Positions 34,156 through 44,207 of a DNA stretch of 64,000 nt are shown here, piece by piece (the first letter of the stretch is position 1; each line of letters opens with the position of its first letter). The DNA comes from Gammaproteobacteria bacterium (GTDB taxonomy: Bacteria > Pseudomonadota > Gammaproteobacteria > Chromatiales > Chromatiaceae), in NCBI GenBank assembly GCA_030148485.1, contig JASBTJ010000024.1, forward strand, positions 54,460 through 118,459, written 5' to 3'. A program made the position numbers and the translations under genes. Below the pieces are notes generated by a model that worked only from the letters and a program-made list of their open reading frames with translations, made no database searches and was not told where the DNA came from.

Positions 34156-35331
34156 TCAGAACTGGTAACCGACACCCAGGTTGAAGCCCTTGTACTCGTT
34201 AGCGGTTGGCGAAGACTGGGTCTGGTAGTCGGCCTTCAACACCACGTCCGGATGCGGCCAGTAGTTCACACCGATGTTCGTCTGTGCGTACTCCGAATCC
34301 GTATTGTCTCCGGCCTGATTGTCCCAGACGGAGTAGCGAGCGAAAACACCTACCTTCGGCGTCACCTTGTAACTCGGCTCCACATACCAACCGGTTTGTT
34401 CGTCGGCACCAACGGACGCCGGGCCTGAGCCGTCCAGATTCCAGGTGGCGTATAGCGCACGCAGGCCGAAGTCGCCTTTTTGCACACTGGCGTGGGCTTC
34501 GGCCAACACACCTGAGCCCGCCGTCGCGTCCAGGCTCTGGGTCATGTCGCTTTGATAGTTCAGCGCCGCACCCAACTCGACACCGGCCAGGCCGGTCCAA
34601 CGGACCCGCAAGGTATACGCGAGATCATTGGCAACCGCCTCGGACACGCTCTGTCGCCCACTACGCACCGCGTAATTCTTTCCGGCATTGGTATTCATGC
34701 CCGAGGTGACGGCGGCATCGACACTGAAACCGTTGTCGAAGCGGCTGGACAACATACCGCCGGCCTCCCCCCAGGTGGTGGGGATGATTGCGCTCTCGAC
34801 CACAGGACGCTCGACGCCGTAGAAGGTGTTGGGCTCATGGGTTTCGTTGATAAAGCCCACCGGCACCAGGACCACACCGGCACGCGCCGCGGTTTGCTCA
34901 CCGAGATCGAATTCAAGAAACGCCTGCTCCAGTGCGACCTCGCCGTTTTCCCCGTCACCGGCCACAGAATGCTCGACTTCCAGCTCGGAGAAAAAGCGGA
35001 TGTCTTCGTTGAATTCGTGACCAAGGTACAACACAAAACGGTGGAAATCGATTTCCTTCTGGTCGCCCGCAGGACCGTTGTTGCTCAGATTGTTGTAGTG
35101 CAACTCGCCATAACCGCCAAAGCTGGAACGGCCGCCGCCATGGCCGCGACCCATGGAAGAGCCGCCCTCGGCATCCGCCAGGGCATTGAGACGGGCGCTC
35201 AGCTCGGCGTTTTGCGCCTGCAAGCGCGCCATGTCGGCGCGCAGGGCTTCGATGTCTTTGTCTGACGCCGCGTGAACCGGCAGCGCCAGTGCGCTGGTGA
35301 CCGCCAGGGTGAGGAGATTGCGTTTGTTCAT
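34156..35331 (-). CDS. Outer-membrane porin-like protein with N-terminal coiled coil
   Basis: 391 residues. A signal peptide (MNKRNLLTLAVTSALALPVHA, up to Ala21) is followed by a heptad-like helix (DKDIEALRADMARLQAQNAEL region, about 24-55), a Gly/Ser-rich link, and a long beta-barrel rich in alternating aromatic residues ending in Phe (NLGVGYQF), the outer-membrane insertion signal. It resembles OprO/OprP-like or 'porin' family barrels. The start was set at 35331 for its signal peptide. A Fur/Zur-like inverted repeat and promoter precede it. The cargo may be a metal complex or phosphate-like anion; this is not decided. Confidence 0.82.
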   Translation of the reverse strand: MNKRNLLTLAVTSALALPVHAASDKDIEALRADMARLQAQNAELSARLNALADAEGGSSMGRGHGGGRSSFGGYGELHYNNLSNNGPAGDQKEIDFHRFVLYLGHEFNEDIRFFSELEVEHSVAGDGENGEVALEQAFLEFDLGEQTAARAGVVLVPVGFINETHEPNTFYGVERPVVESAIIPTTWGEAGGMLSSRFDNGFSVDAAVTSGMNTNAGKNYAVRSGRQSVSEAVANDLAYTLRVRWTGLAGVELGAALNYQSDMTQSLDATAGSGVLAEAHASVQKGDFGLRALYATWNLDGSGPASVGADEQTGWYVEPSYKVTPKVGVFARYSVWDNQAGDNTDSEYAQTNIGVNYWPHPDVVLKADYQTQSSPTANEYKGFNLGVGYQF

Positions 35332-35386
35332 GACTTTCCCGTGTTTTTTGGCGTGAAACCGCCGGAGTGATCCGGACAGGTACCGC

Positions 35387-35414
35387 ACTATACAGAAAAC
35401 AAACGCTATTGCAA
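35387..35414 (-). promoter_or_regulatory. Candidate promoter of the porin/FMN/PepSY unit
   Basis: On the minus strand TTGCAA (35409-35414) and TATAGT (35387-35392) are 16 bp apart, 4/6 and 5/6 to consensus. It lies about 56 bases upstream of the porin start and abuts the AT-rich palindrome at 35414-35426. Confidence 0.5.
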
Positions 35415-35426
35415 ACAATTATTGTT
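35414..35426. promoter_or_regulatory. AT-rich inverted repeat, candidate Fur/Zur-type operator
   Basis: AACAAT-T-ATTGTT is a perfect 6+1+6 palindrome touching the -35 hexamer of the porin promoter. Compared with the Fur 7-1-7 pattern (TGATAAT-N-ATTATCA) about 9 of 14 positions agree; a TAACATTTC half next to it also resembles a Zur half site. It suggests metal control, without naming the metal. Confidence 0.4.
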
Positions 35427-35500
35427 AACATTTCGTTTTGTATGCATTCGCTTCGACACCCCCACCGAGGCACGTTGGCACCGTGTTACAGTTTTCACCG

Positions 35501-36865
35501 ATGCCCGAAGCCGCAACACGCGACAACCCGCCCACTGCACGCCACCGCCCGAGCGACGGCGATGCGCCGCTGGGCAGGTTCTACAACCTGATCACCGGTG
35601 ACGAAGACGCCCGGGTGTGCAAGGACATCCCCGACGCCGCCTGTCGCCATCAACCACGCAATTTCTTCGCCTACCTGGTTGCCAACCTGCTGACCAAGAT
35701 CGCCGACGAACTCAGCAGCGCCCGGCTGGTGCTGCCCTGGCTGTTAGGCAGCCTGGGCGCGCCGGCGGCATTCACCGGGTTCCTGGTGCCGGTGCGCTAG
35801 GCGTGGGTGCTGTTGCCGCAACTCGCGGTGGCCGCCTACGTGCGCAGGCTGGCCCGGCGCAAGGTGGTCTGGCAGATCGGCGCCGGTCTGTCGCTGCTCA
35901 GCCTGCTGCTGATGGCCGTCGGCACGGCGACCCTGCAGGGCACGCACGCCGGCTGGGCGGTACTGGGCCTGGTCACGCTGTTCAGTCTGGCGCGGGGACT
36001 GTGCTCGGTGTCCGCCAAGGACGTGCTCGGCAAGACCGTATCCAAGACCCGCCGCGGCGCGCTGATGGGCTATGCGGCGGGCATCTCCGGCGTGGCCACC
36101 CTGCTGGTCGGCCTGTATCTGGAATACGGCCTGCCGCAGGGCACGCCCGGCAGCGGGCTGTTCATTGGTTTTCTGTTTGTCGCCGCGGCCCTGTGGGGAC
36201 TGGCCATGGCCGCCTTTGCGCTGATCCGGGAAGAGCCGGGCGCCACCGAGGGCGGCGGCAACGCCATCAGCGTGGCACTGCACAGTCTGAGCCTGCTGCG
36301 GGACGATCGTGACTTTCGCCGCTATGTGTTTGCCCGCGCACTGCTGCTCAGCGTCGCGCTCGCCCCGCCCTTCTACGTCCTGCTGGCACAGAGCCGTTCC
36401 GCCGGCGCCGCCGGTCTCGGCGTGTTGATTGTGGCCAGCGGACTGGCCGGCAGCCTCAGCGCCCCAGTGTGGGGCCGGCTCGGCGACCGTTCGAGCCGAC
36501 GGGCGATGGTGATCGGTGCCGCCAGTGCCGGGCTGCTGGGGCTGAGCACCTGGGTGATGGAAGCGAACGACGTCGCCCTGTTGGGCAGCGTTTGGCTGCA
36601 TGGCGCTTTGTTCTTCGGCATCGCCTTGTTCCATGGCGGCGTGCGCCTGGGACGCAAGATCTATCTGGTGGACATGGCGGATACCGACAATCGTTCCGCT
36701 TACGTGGCGGTGAGCAACACTGTGACCGGCGGCTTGATGCTGCTCGGCGGCGCCATCGGGGTACTCGGCGACCTGCTCAGCAGCGGGGCGGTGATCGGCC
36801 TGCTGGGCATGCTGTCGTTGGCCGGCGCCGTATTCATCGCCCGGCTCAAGGACGTCAGCGGGTAG
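35501..36865 (+). pseudogene. MFS transporter interrupted by an in-frame TAG codon
   Basis: Two same-frame segments (35501-35800 and 35807-36865) together encode a ~453-residue 12-span transporter of the major facilitator superfamily. At 35798-35800 the codon is TAG where relatives have an acidic residue after the conserved 'PxR' (LVPVR*AWVLLPQL). A single G to T change of GAG would create it. Reading resumes without any shift, and the rest of the protein is free of damage. It may be a recent pseudogene, a sequencing error, or a gene read through at the amber codon. The substrate is unknown. Confidence 0.7.
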
Positions 36866-36955
36866 CCCCTTGGGCAACGGTTTGCAGCGTCGCTGCGTCT
36901 GACCCAGACTGGAATACTCAACGGGCACCGCCGCCAGTCACCCCAGGGAGTTGCC

Positions 36956-38095
36956 GTGCGCCTGATCCTCGTCGCGTCGTTACTGTCACTGTGGTCCGCC
37001 TTTGTCCAGGCGGATAACCGTCTGGGCGGCCTGGCACAATCGCTGGCGCCCGGACACTGGCTGGCACTGCCGGCAGCCAATCGCCTGGTCGACGTGTTTC
37101 CCGATGAGCGCGATCACCCCGCCTGGGGCGTGCTGGGCCCGCGCGCGGTGGTGGTGGCATGGGGCGGCGGCGCCGCCTCGGACGAGGCGCTGTATATCAC
37201 CGGCGGCGGTCACAGCGACTACGGCGGCAACGAGGTGTACGGCTTTCGATTCGCCGACCTGACCTGGGAGCGTCTTACCGATCCCAGTCCCTACCGGCCG
37301 GAATGCAAAGGGATATGTCGGACCCTCGACGGCACCCCAACCTCGGCGCATACCTATGACGGCATCGCTTGGCTGCCCGCGCAGGGTCGCCTGTGGGTGG
37401 GATCGGGATCGGCCTACCGCAGCGGATCGGCGGTGCGCCAGGCGTTCGAGTTCGACCCGGACCAACGGCGCTGGCAAGCAGCGCCCAGTCCGCTGGTGGG
37501 CTGGCTGCACAGCGCCTTCGATCCGCAGTCCGGGCTGCTATTGGTCGGCTCCCAGCGCGGCGAGCTGGCCGCTTACGATCCGGCCGAGCAACGCTATCGC
37601 TTCCGTTCCTCACGCAGTTGGACTCTGCCGGCCCGCGTCGCCGGTTTGGACGTGGACGGGCGACAGTATGTCGTGTTGGCGGGCGACAACAAAAAGGCCT
37701 GGCAGGTACTGGTCTTCGATCTGCGTTCCGTCGCCTGGAATCTGCCCGAGGGACGCCTGCCCGGCGGGCAATTGCTCGCCACCCGCATTCAGCGCGGCGA
37801 TGGGCGCTGGGTGACCGGGGCGCCGCCCGGCATGCACCGGGCCGGCATCAGCTACGACACCAAGCGCCGTCGCCTGACGTTGTGGGACGGGGGGCCGGAC
37901 GTGTGGACGCTGGACACCGCCACCTGGCGCTGGACCGCACTCCGGGCCGAGGGGGTACCCCCCAGTCGGCACGATGCGCGGGGGAGGGAGCGCACCCGAG
38001 GGGTTTTCGGACGCTGGCGGTACCTGCCCCAATGGGACGTGTTCATCGGCTACGACGATCCCAGCGGGTCGCCCTGGCTGTATCGTCCCGAGTAA
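36956..38095 (+). CDS. Exported beta-propeller (kelch-like) protein
   Basis: 379 residues. The GTG start at 36956 follows a good ribosome site (CAGGGAG, 36944-36950). A signal peptide (MRLILVASLLSLWSAFVQA) precedes repeats with the kelch-type pattern ALYITGGGHSDYGGNEVYGF (about 76-95), LWVGSGSAYRSGSAVRQAFEFD, and GWLHSAFDP...LLLVGS, each followed by a Trp at the blade edge. It is probably a secreted or periplasmic six-bladed propeller. There is no catalytic signature. It stands alone between the broken transporter and a CDF-like gene, with hairpin-prone sequence upstream. Confidence 0.7.
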   Translation: MRLILVASLLSLWSAFVQADNRLGGLAQSLAPGHWLALPAANRLVDVFPDERDHPAWGVLGPRAVVVAWGGGAASDEALYITGGGHSDYGGNEVYGFRFADLTWERLTDPSPYRPECKGICRTLDGTPTSAHTYDGIAWLPAQGRLWVGSGSAYRSGSAVRQAFEFDPDQRRWQAAPSPLVGWLHSAFDPQSGLLLVGSQRGELAAYDPAEQRYRFRSSRSWTLPARVAGLDVDGRQYVVLAGDNKKAWQVLVFDLRSVAWNLPEGRLPGGQLLATRIQRGDGRWVTGAPPGMHRAGISYDTKRRRLTLWDGGPDVWTLDTATWRWTALRAEGVPPSRHDARGRERTRGVFGRWRYLPQWDVFIGYDDPSGSPWLYRPE

Positions 38096-38155
38096 AATGC
38101 CGGGCTGCGCCCCGAGCCAGGATCGTTTGACCAATTACTAGCGAATTCACCGACC

Positions 38156-38779
38156 ATGAGTGATTGCTGTAGCGGAACCCGTTGCGCACTGGATGTAACG
38201 CAAAGCCGTCAACGGACGACCTTGCGGATCGTCCTGGGTATCAATGCGGCGATGTTCGCCGCCCTGGTGGGCGCGGCCCTTTATGCCGGTTCGTCCGCCC
38301 TGCTATCGAACAGTCTGGACGATCTGGGCGACGCCCTGACCTACGGCCTGAGCTTGTGGGCTGTCGGGCGCGGCGCCACCACCAAGGCGCGAGTGGCGCT
38401 GTTCAAGGGCGGACTGATCTTTGCGGCCGCCTGCGTGGTGGCAGTGCAGATTGCCGTCAAACTGGCATATCCACATACGCCGCCGGCCGACGTCATGGCC
38501 GGCTTCGCGGTGCTCGCACTGGTCGCAAACAGTCTGTGTCTGGCGCTGCTGTGGCGTCATCGCCATGAGGACCTGAACATGAGTTCGGTGTGGGAGTGCT
38601 CGCGCAACGACGTCGCTACCAACCTGGCGGTGATTCTTGCGGCCGTCGGCGTGTGGCTCGCCGACGGCCAATGGCCGGACATCCTGATTGCCGGCTTGTT
38701 GGTGGTCATCCTGTTGCGTTCCTCGGCGCGGGTCATCGGACAGGCTTGGGGTGAGTTAAAACATCCGCACCGTGCTTGA
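38156..38779 (+). CDS. Cation transporter (CDF-like, short)
   Basis: 207 residues with about five to six membrane spans. The N-terminal Cys-rich tag (MSDCCSGTRC) and SLDDLGDALTYGLSLW (about 55-70) in span II correspond to the CDF metal site region, and SRNDVATNLAVIL (about 145-157) to span V. There is no C-terminal cytoplasmic domain, which is typical for the short CDF-like branch. It is likely a divalent metal exporter, but the metal is not readable from these residues. The gene is monocistronic. Confidence 0.8.
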   Translation: MSDCCSGTRCALDVTQSRQRTTLRIVLGINAAMFAALVGAALYAGSSALLSNSLDDLGDALTYGLSLWAVGRGATTKARVALFKGGLIFAAACVVAVQIAVKLAYPHTPPADVMAGFAVLALVANSLCLALLWRHRHEDLNMSSVWECSRNDVATNLAVILAAVGVWLADGQWPDILIAGLLVVILLRSSARVIGQAWGELKHPHRA

Positions 38780-38898
38780 GTCGCACTAATATCGGGCAAC
38801 AACCGGCCTGGACCGAGCACCGGCCGAGAACAAACAAACGGGTCCAGTCGCGTCATCGACACGCGACCCTAGTGGTACCCCTCGGATAAGGAAGTCCC

Positions 38899-40332
38899 AT
38901 GCTCATCATCCCCCTGGATCGTGCGTTTGATTGGCGACACCCGCCATTGATTACGCTACTGCTGTTGGCTGCCAACGTTCTGGTCTTCCTGTTCACACAA
39001 TTGGATGACCCCCAGGAGGCGATCACCGCCGCTGAAACCTATGTGCACTCGGGGCTTGCGGAGATCGAGGTCCCCTATTACCGACGCTATCTGAAACTGT
39101 ACGCCCCGCAAAAACTGACCGACGAATTGAACGATGCGGCAGATGACTGGCCCGGCTGGATGTGGCTGGTCCAGACCGACGAAGGCTTTCAGGCACGGCT
39201 CGCCGAAGGCCGCGTGATAGCGCCGTCGAGTTCCCGCTACATGGAATGGCAACGCAAACGCGCGGCCTTCACACCCAGTTACGAGGCCATCACCTTCGTA
39301 CATTACGGCCTGCGCACGGCACAGCCGAGCGCAGAGACGCTGTTCACCCACATGTTCCTACACGCCGGCGTGTGGCACCTGCTGGGCAACGCGCTGTTCC
39401 TGGTGGCGGTGGGATTCCTGGTCGAAGCCACGCTCACTCGCACGGTGTTTTTGGCCAGCTACCTGCTTGCCGGGTTGGGCTCGGCGGCGTTCAACCTGTG
39501 GTTCGATCCACCCAGCCTGGTACCGGGTATCGGCGCGTCTGGAGCCATCGCGGGACTGATGGGCATGTATGCGGTCCTCTACGGGTTGCGGCGCATTCGA
39601 TTCTTCTATTTCGTCGGCGTGTACTTCGATTACGTGCGACTGCCCGCAATCATCCTGTTGCCCGCCTGGATCGCCAACGAACTGTTGCAGATGTGGCTTT
39701 ACCCGGACAGCAACATCAACTACATGGCCCACCTGGGCGGCTTGGTAACCGGCGCGCTGATCGGCTTGGCCACACGCCACCTTGCAGTGGGCTACGACAT
39801 GTCCCACATCGAACAGGAGGACGCGGAGCGCGTCTTCGAGCAATCGCTGAACGCCGCGCGCGCACTGTGCGACCGTTTCGAATATCGGCTGGCGCTGCCA
39901 GAGCTGCGTCGGCTGTATCGTGAAAGACCGGACCACCCGGTGTTGCTGCAGCTCTATCACGAGGCCGCCCGAATCGATCTGGCCAGCGACGCCTACCACG
40001 AATCAGTGAACGGCTTCCTGCAGGCACATCGACAGAACCCGGTGTTCTACGATCAGCAAGTCGGCGTATACCGCGATTATCTGGCGCGGGCACGACCTGG
40101 GCCGCGGCTACAGGCCGAAAGCCTGCTGGCGGTGCTGCCGGCCTTGCTCGCCGCCGATCAGTTGGAAGACGCGGCGAGGCTGGTCACCGCCCTGGCCAAA
40201 CGACCCCGTCCCGACCCGCGACTGCCGGCCTTCGCCCGTGCGCTCGCCAAGTCGCTGGAAGCCCATGGCGATCAGGAACGCGCCCGACCGTTCCACGCGC
40301 TGGCGCAGCGCCCGCCAGCCGCGGCGCCCTAG
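38899..40332 (+). CDS. Rhomboid-family intramembrane serine protease with C-terminal helical repeats
   Basis: 477 residues. The rhomboid core is clear: HMFLHAGVWHLLGNALF (about 153-169), the catalytic Ser in IGASGAIAGLMG (about 215) and the catalytic His in NYMAHLGGLVTGALIG (about 277). A large N-terminal loop (about 35-130) lies after the first span. The last ~190 residues are soluble and helical, TPR-like. The enzyme would cleave membrane proteins in the lipid bilayer. It ends by overlapping the convergent gene by 4 bases; that neighbour also has a membrane domain followed by a helical-repeat tail. Confidence 0.9.
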   Translation: MLIIPLDRAFDWRHPPLITLLLLAANVLVFLFTQLDDPQEAITAAETYVHSGLAEIEVPYYRRYLKLYAPQKLTDELNDAADDWPGWMWLVQTDEGFQARLAEGRVIAPSSSRYMEWQRKRAAFTPSYEAITFVHYGLRTAQPSAETLFTHMFLHAGVWHLLGNALFLVAVGFLVEATLTRTVFLASYLLAGLGSAAFNLWFDPPSLVPGIGASGAIAGLMGMYAVLYGLRRIRFFYFVGVYFDYVRLPAIILLPAWIANELLQMWLYPDSNINYMAHLGGLVTGALIGLATRHLAVGYDMSHIEQEDAERVFEQSLNAARALCDRFEYRLALPELRRLYRERPDHPVLLQLYHEAARIDLASDAYHESVNGFLQAHRQNPVFYDQQVGVYRDYLARARPGPRLQAESLLAVLPALLAADQLEDAARLVTALAKRPRPDPRLPAFARALAKSLEAHGDQERARPFHALAQRPPAAAP

Positions 40333-41573
40333 GCCGGTTGACCGTCCAAACGGGTCAGGACCTTGCGCAGCTCGTGCGCCTCCCCGATGCGGCGGTGACC
40401 GCCGAACCGGCCGATGACAAAATCCAGCAATTGGATTGCCTTGTCGTCACGGTTCAAGTCCTCGGACAGTGCCGCCGCGATCTCCAGATACACAGGCACG
40501 ACGTCGTCTGTCGTTGGAAAGCGCTTATGGAATCCGTTGCCGAGACCGACGGCGGCGGCCGCCTTGCCCATGGCCCGTAGCTGGCGAATCAGGGCGACGT
40601 ACAAGGCCGGGTTGCGCGGTCGGCAGACCACGTCGCGCCCGAAGCAATCGCTGAAGGTCTCGGCCGCCGGGGCGATCTGGCCCGCCGCCAATTGTTCGTC
40701 GAGCAACACCTGCGCATTGCGCTTGAGCGGTTCGAGCTGGTGATGACTGAGCAGAAAATTGTGCGCTTGCCGACGCATGTCCAGGTCACCGGGGTGGCGC
40801 TTCACCTGGTCCAACAATTCAGCGGATGCCGCCGCGAGATTGCCTTCGGCCAGCAGCTGGTCGAACAAGCGGGTACGCAAGCCGGTTTGGGGTGCCGCCT
40901 CGGCAAGGCGACGGCCGGTTGACAGCGGATCACCGATCTCGGCGTGATACTGCAACAACACATAACCCATCATGTGAAAGGCGATCACCGAGAACACCGT
41001 GTTGAACGCCAGCCAGAAAGGCAGCACCCAGCGCTCCGGCACCCAGTCGACCATGAAAATGGAAGCATTTTCCTGGGCGGCGCCCACCGCCATCCAGATA
41101 CCGAACAATGCCAGGTAGGGCCAACCGATCGCACGCGCCAGGCCAACCCAACCCAGCGGGTTCAGCGCCGCAACCAGGCTTTCGGTCAACACCAAGGTCA
41201 TCACCAAGGCAGGAAACAGCAGACTACCCGCCAGATAAAGGGTGATTGCCGCGACCTCGCCGACCGACACCGCAACCCAGGTGAGCGCCAAGCCATACAG
41301 CAGCAGGATAAGAAATAGCTTGATGGGTAGCTCGTAACCACTACCGAGGGTCGTCCGGTCGAGCGCCGGCGGCGTGAGCTCGCCGCGCGCCGTAGCGTCC
41401 AACACCGCCATCGCGTAGCGTGTGGTGGCCGCATACAGCACCACGACGAACAGACCCGGCAGAAGATAGGCGTTCAACAGCGCCAGGGTCACCGCCAGCA
41501 GCAGAACCCGCCAATGGAACCCGTAGCCGAAGAACGCCGGAATACGATGCCAGAATGGCTGAATTTCGTTCAT
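40329..41573 (-). CDS. Membrane protein with C-terminal TPR-like repeats
   Basis: 414 residues. The N-terminal ~215 residues hold about five to six spans; the C-terminal half (about 230-414) has helical repeats such as 'LAAASAELLDQVKRHPGDLDM' within QLLAEGN... and ends KVLTRLDGQPA. The ATG at 41573 was chosen because the residues upstream in frame, to 42224, look like non-coding shadow. There is no recognised family motif. Architecture like that of the facing rhomboid gene hints at a shared regulatory role, but this is only an inference. Confidence 0.65.
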   Translation of the reverse strand: MNEIQPFWHRIPAFFGYGFHWRVLLLAVTLALLNAYLLPGLFVVVLYAATTRYAMAVLDATARGELTPPALDRTTLGSGYELPIKLFLILLLYGLALTWVAVSVGEVAAITLYLAGSLLFPALVMTLVLTESLVAALNPLGWVGLARAIGWPYLALFGIWMAVGAAQENASIFMVDWVPERWVLPFWLAFNTVFSVIAFHMMGYVLLQYHAEIGDPLSTGRRLAEAAPQTGLRTRLFDQLLAEGNLAAASAELLDQVKRHPGDLDMRRQAHNFLLSHHQLEPLKRNAQVLLDEQLAAGQIAPAAETFSDCFGRDVVCRPRNPALYVALIRQLRAMGKAAAAVGLGNGFHKRFPTTDDVVPVYLEIAAALSEDLNRDDKAIQLLDFVIGRFGGHRRIGEAHELRKVLTRLDGQPA

Positions 41574-41837
41574 CTTGAGCCCACTCCCTCTGCCCTCATC
41601 GCCCTTAACGGGCGCATCCGTCACCACCCGACGCTGTGGTATCCCCATCCCGCCGGCTGCTTTGCATACTGCCAGAAGCCGCGTCGACACGGTATCAGGT
41701 CGCCATGCCTGCCGCCCTGAAGCCTGGGGCAATCCCGTGCCTGCGCGTACTGAACTACTATTGTGTTGATTGTCCGGGTATCGGGTGCGGCCATGCCGGA
41801 ACGGGCTTCCTGGCAACCGCGGCCGGCAGAGGGAAAC

Positions 41838-43961
41838 ATGGTATCGACGACGGATTCGGCACTCGAACAAGATCTGTATCGCGCAGTATTTCGCCAAGCG
41901 GCTGTGGGTATCGCGCGCGTTGCCCCTGACGGGACCTGGATCGAAGTGAACCAGCGACTGTGCGAAATCGTCGGCTACGACGAACAGGAGCTGCGCGCAC
42001 GCACGTTTCAGGACATCACCCATCCGGACGACCTGGACGCAGACATGACGCTGGTGAAAAAAACGCTCACCGGCGAGATTGACACCTACAGCATGGAGAA
42101 ACGCTACCTCGACAAGGCCGGCAACGTGGTGTGGGTGAATTTGACGGTATCCCTGGTGCGCGATCATGCCGGCGCACCCAGGTACTTCATCTCGATCATC
42201 GAGGACACCACGGCCCGCAAACACGCCGAGCAGCAGAAACGGGAAGCCGACGAGCAGTTACGCCTGCTCGTCGAGCACGCCCCGACCGCCCTGGCGATGT
42301 TCGATCGACACATGCGCTATGTGGTGGTTAGCGCACGCTGGACAGACGACTACGACTTGCACGGAAAAGACATCATCGGTCGCCGCCTTGATGAGATCGC
42401 CAGTGACCTCCCGTTGGTCTGGCGGACCGCGCATAGTCGCGCCCTCGCCGGCGAAGTGATCCGCACGGAGGAATATCGCTTCGATCGCAAGGACGGCACG
42501 GTGCAATGGCTTCGCTGGGTCGTTCGTCCTTGGCATACCGCGAGTGGGGAGATCGGCGGCATCATCGTGGTCACCGAGGATGTGACCGACAAGAAGATCG
42601 CCTACGAGCAATTGCGCCATCTGGCCCATCACGACACCCTGACCGGCCTGCCCAACCGTAGGTTGCTCAACCAACGTCTGATGCAAAGCATCAAACATGC
42701 ACAGCGGCGTCAGCAACACGTCGCGGTATTGTTTGTCGACATCGATCATTTCAAACATATCAACGACGGCCTTGGCCACGAAACCGGCGATCATGTGCTG
42801 AAGGACATCGGGCAACGTCTTACCCATGCCGTACGCGACGAGGACAGCGTGGCGCGCATCAGTGGAGATGAGTTCGTAGTGCTGCTCGAATCCGTCCCCT
42901 GTCTGGACAACGTGCTGCCGGTGGCCGACAAGCTGGTGCGATGCTTCAGCGACCCGGTGCGAGCCGGCGAACGCGAGATCAGGGTCACCGCCAGCATCGG
43001 CGTGAGCATATTTCCGCAGGACGGGCACAATGCCGCGCAATTGTTGCGCAACGCCGACGCAGCCATGTACAGCGCCAAATCCGGCGGGCGCGATCAGTAT
43101 CGTTTCTACTCACGTCATATGACGGATCTGGCCATCGAACGCCTGTTCTACGCCAACGCCATGCAAGACGCCTTGCGTCAGAGTGAGTTTTCAGTTGCCT
43201 ATCAGCCCCAGGTGGAGTTGAGCAGCGGCCGTCTGGTCGGCATGGAGGCGTTGATTCGTTGGCGTCACGCCACCCGAGGCAACATACCGCCGAGCGTGTT
43301 CATCCCCTTTGCGGAACAGAACGGCATGATCCGCAAGATCAATCATTGGATTCTGCACACTGTCTGCACCCAGGGCGCCAGGTGGCTTGCCAGCGGGATG
43401 CTGTTCGGCCGCATCGCCGTGAACATCTCCGGTCCGCAGATCGAGGACGGACACTTTGTCGACCAGGTGGTGCGGATACTGGACGAAACCGGGCTACCAG
43501 CGGACCGCTTGGAGATGGAACTGACCGAAAGTCTGGTGATGCGCCACACCAGCACCGGTTTCCAACAGTTACAGGCCTTACGGGACCTCGGTGTTCAGAT
43601 CGCCATCGATGACTTTGGCACAGGCTATTCGTCGCTCAGTTATCTGAAGCAACTCCCGGTGGACAAACTCAAGATCGACCAGTCGTTCGTTCATGACATC
43701 CCGGACCACAGCGACGACAACGCCATCACCGAGGCCATCATTGCCCTGGCCAACGCACTGGACATGCAGGTCATTGCCGAAGGCATCGAAACCGACGCCC
43801 AGATGCGTTTTCTCTGCGACAAGGGCTGCAACCTGGCCCAGGGTTTTTTGTTTTCCAGGCCGCTTAGCGCCGCGGACATGACGGCGTTATGCGGTACCGC
43901 CGGCACCCTCTGGCATACCGGCACCAATGACGGCGTCCCGACGCTGCCGGTGCAGCACTGA
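41838..43961 (+). CDS. PAS-PAS-GGDEF-EAL cyclic-di-GMP enzyme
   Basis: 707 residues, no signal peptide or membrane span seen. Two PAS domains (about 10-140 and 145-250) come first, then a GGDEF domain with SGDEF at about 342-346 and an EAL domain starting with the MEALIRWRH motif (Glu470). The EAL core residues [20 protein letters not shown] and KIDQSF are intact, so phosphodiesterase activity is likely; SGDEF is a common active variant, so synthesis is also possible. The ATG at 41838 follows GAGGGAAAC. It is divergent from the membrane/repeat gene, with a 264-base intergenic region. Confidence 0.93.
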   Translation: MVSTTDSALEQDLYRAVFRQAAVGIARVAPDGTWIEVNQRLCEIVGYDEQELRARTFQDITHPDDLDADMTLVKKTLTGEIDTYSMEKRYLDKAGNVVWVNLTVSLVRDHAGAPRYFISIIEDTTARKHAEQQKREADEQLRLLVEHAPTALAMFDRHMRYVVVSARWTDDYDLHGKDIIGRRLDEIASDLPLVWRTAHSRALAGEVIRTEEYRFDRKDGTVQWLRWVVRPWHTASGEIGGIIVVTEDVTDKKIAYEQLRHLAHHDTLTGLPNRRLLNQRLMQSIKHAQRRQQHVAVLFVDIDHFKHINDGLGHETGDHVLKDIGQRLTHAVRDEDSVARISGDEFVVLLESVPCLDNVLPVADKLVRCFSDPVRAGEREIRVTASIGVSIFPQDGHNAAQLLRNADAAMYSAKSGGRDQYRFYSRHMTDLAIERLFYANAMQDALRQSEFSVAYQPQVELSSGRLVGMEALIRWRHATRGNIPPSVFIPFAEQNGMIRKINHWILHTVCTQGARWLASGMLFGRIAVNISGPQIEDGHFVDQVVRILDETGLPADRLEMELTESLVMRHTSTGFQQLQALRDLGVQIAIDDFGTGYSSLSYLKQLPVDKLKIDQSFVHDIPDHSDDNAITEAIIALANALDMQVIAEGIETDAQMRFLCDKGCNLAQGFLFSRPLSAADMTALCGTAGTLWHTGTNDGVPTLPVQH

Positions 43962-43996
43962 ATCGCCAGCACACTCGCCCCGCAGTCCCCGCTGAT

Positions 43997-44020
43997 CGAT
44001 GTGCGTGCCTGAGCACATCG
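43997..44020 (+). terminator. Hairpin after the GGDEF-EAL gene
   Basis: CGATGTGC and GCACATCG form a perfect 8-bp stem with an 8-base loop, 35 bases after the stop codon. There is no T run, so it is a weak or rho-assisted terminator candidate. Confidence 0.45.
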
Positions 44021-44207
44021 GCACCCCTCAGGACCATTGCAATTGCCTCCGACTGGCACATACTTGTGCTCGGGCGACCGCCCCTTCCCGCCGCCGCACA
44101 GGCGGTGTGGAAAGTCCCGTCCAGGTCCGATTTCCGCCAGAGACAGACAGTCCGAATCCGAGGCCCGAGTCCACCTGGTGTTTCTTGTCCCGATGCAGGA
44201 GATGCCG

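Noticed and set aside
35798..35800. Reading the TAG as pyrrolysine or another special residue
   Set aside because: Nothing else here suggests amber recoding, and relatives have an ordinary acidic residue there. Mutation or error is simpler.
41574..42224. A longer N-terminus for the membrane/repeat protein
   Set aside because: The extra 217 codons cover the divergent promoter region and the start of the PAS-GGDEF-EAL gene and lack any motif. The ATG at 41573 gives a clean membrane domain.
43962..44207. A cyclic-di-GMP riboswitch upstream of the SoxXA fusion
   Set aside because: The gap holds one small hairpin but none of the conserved GEMM core bases, so it was not called.
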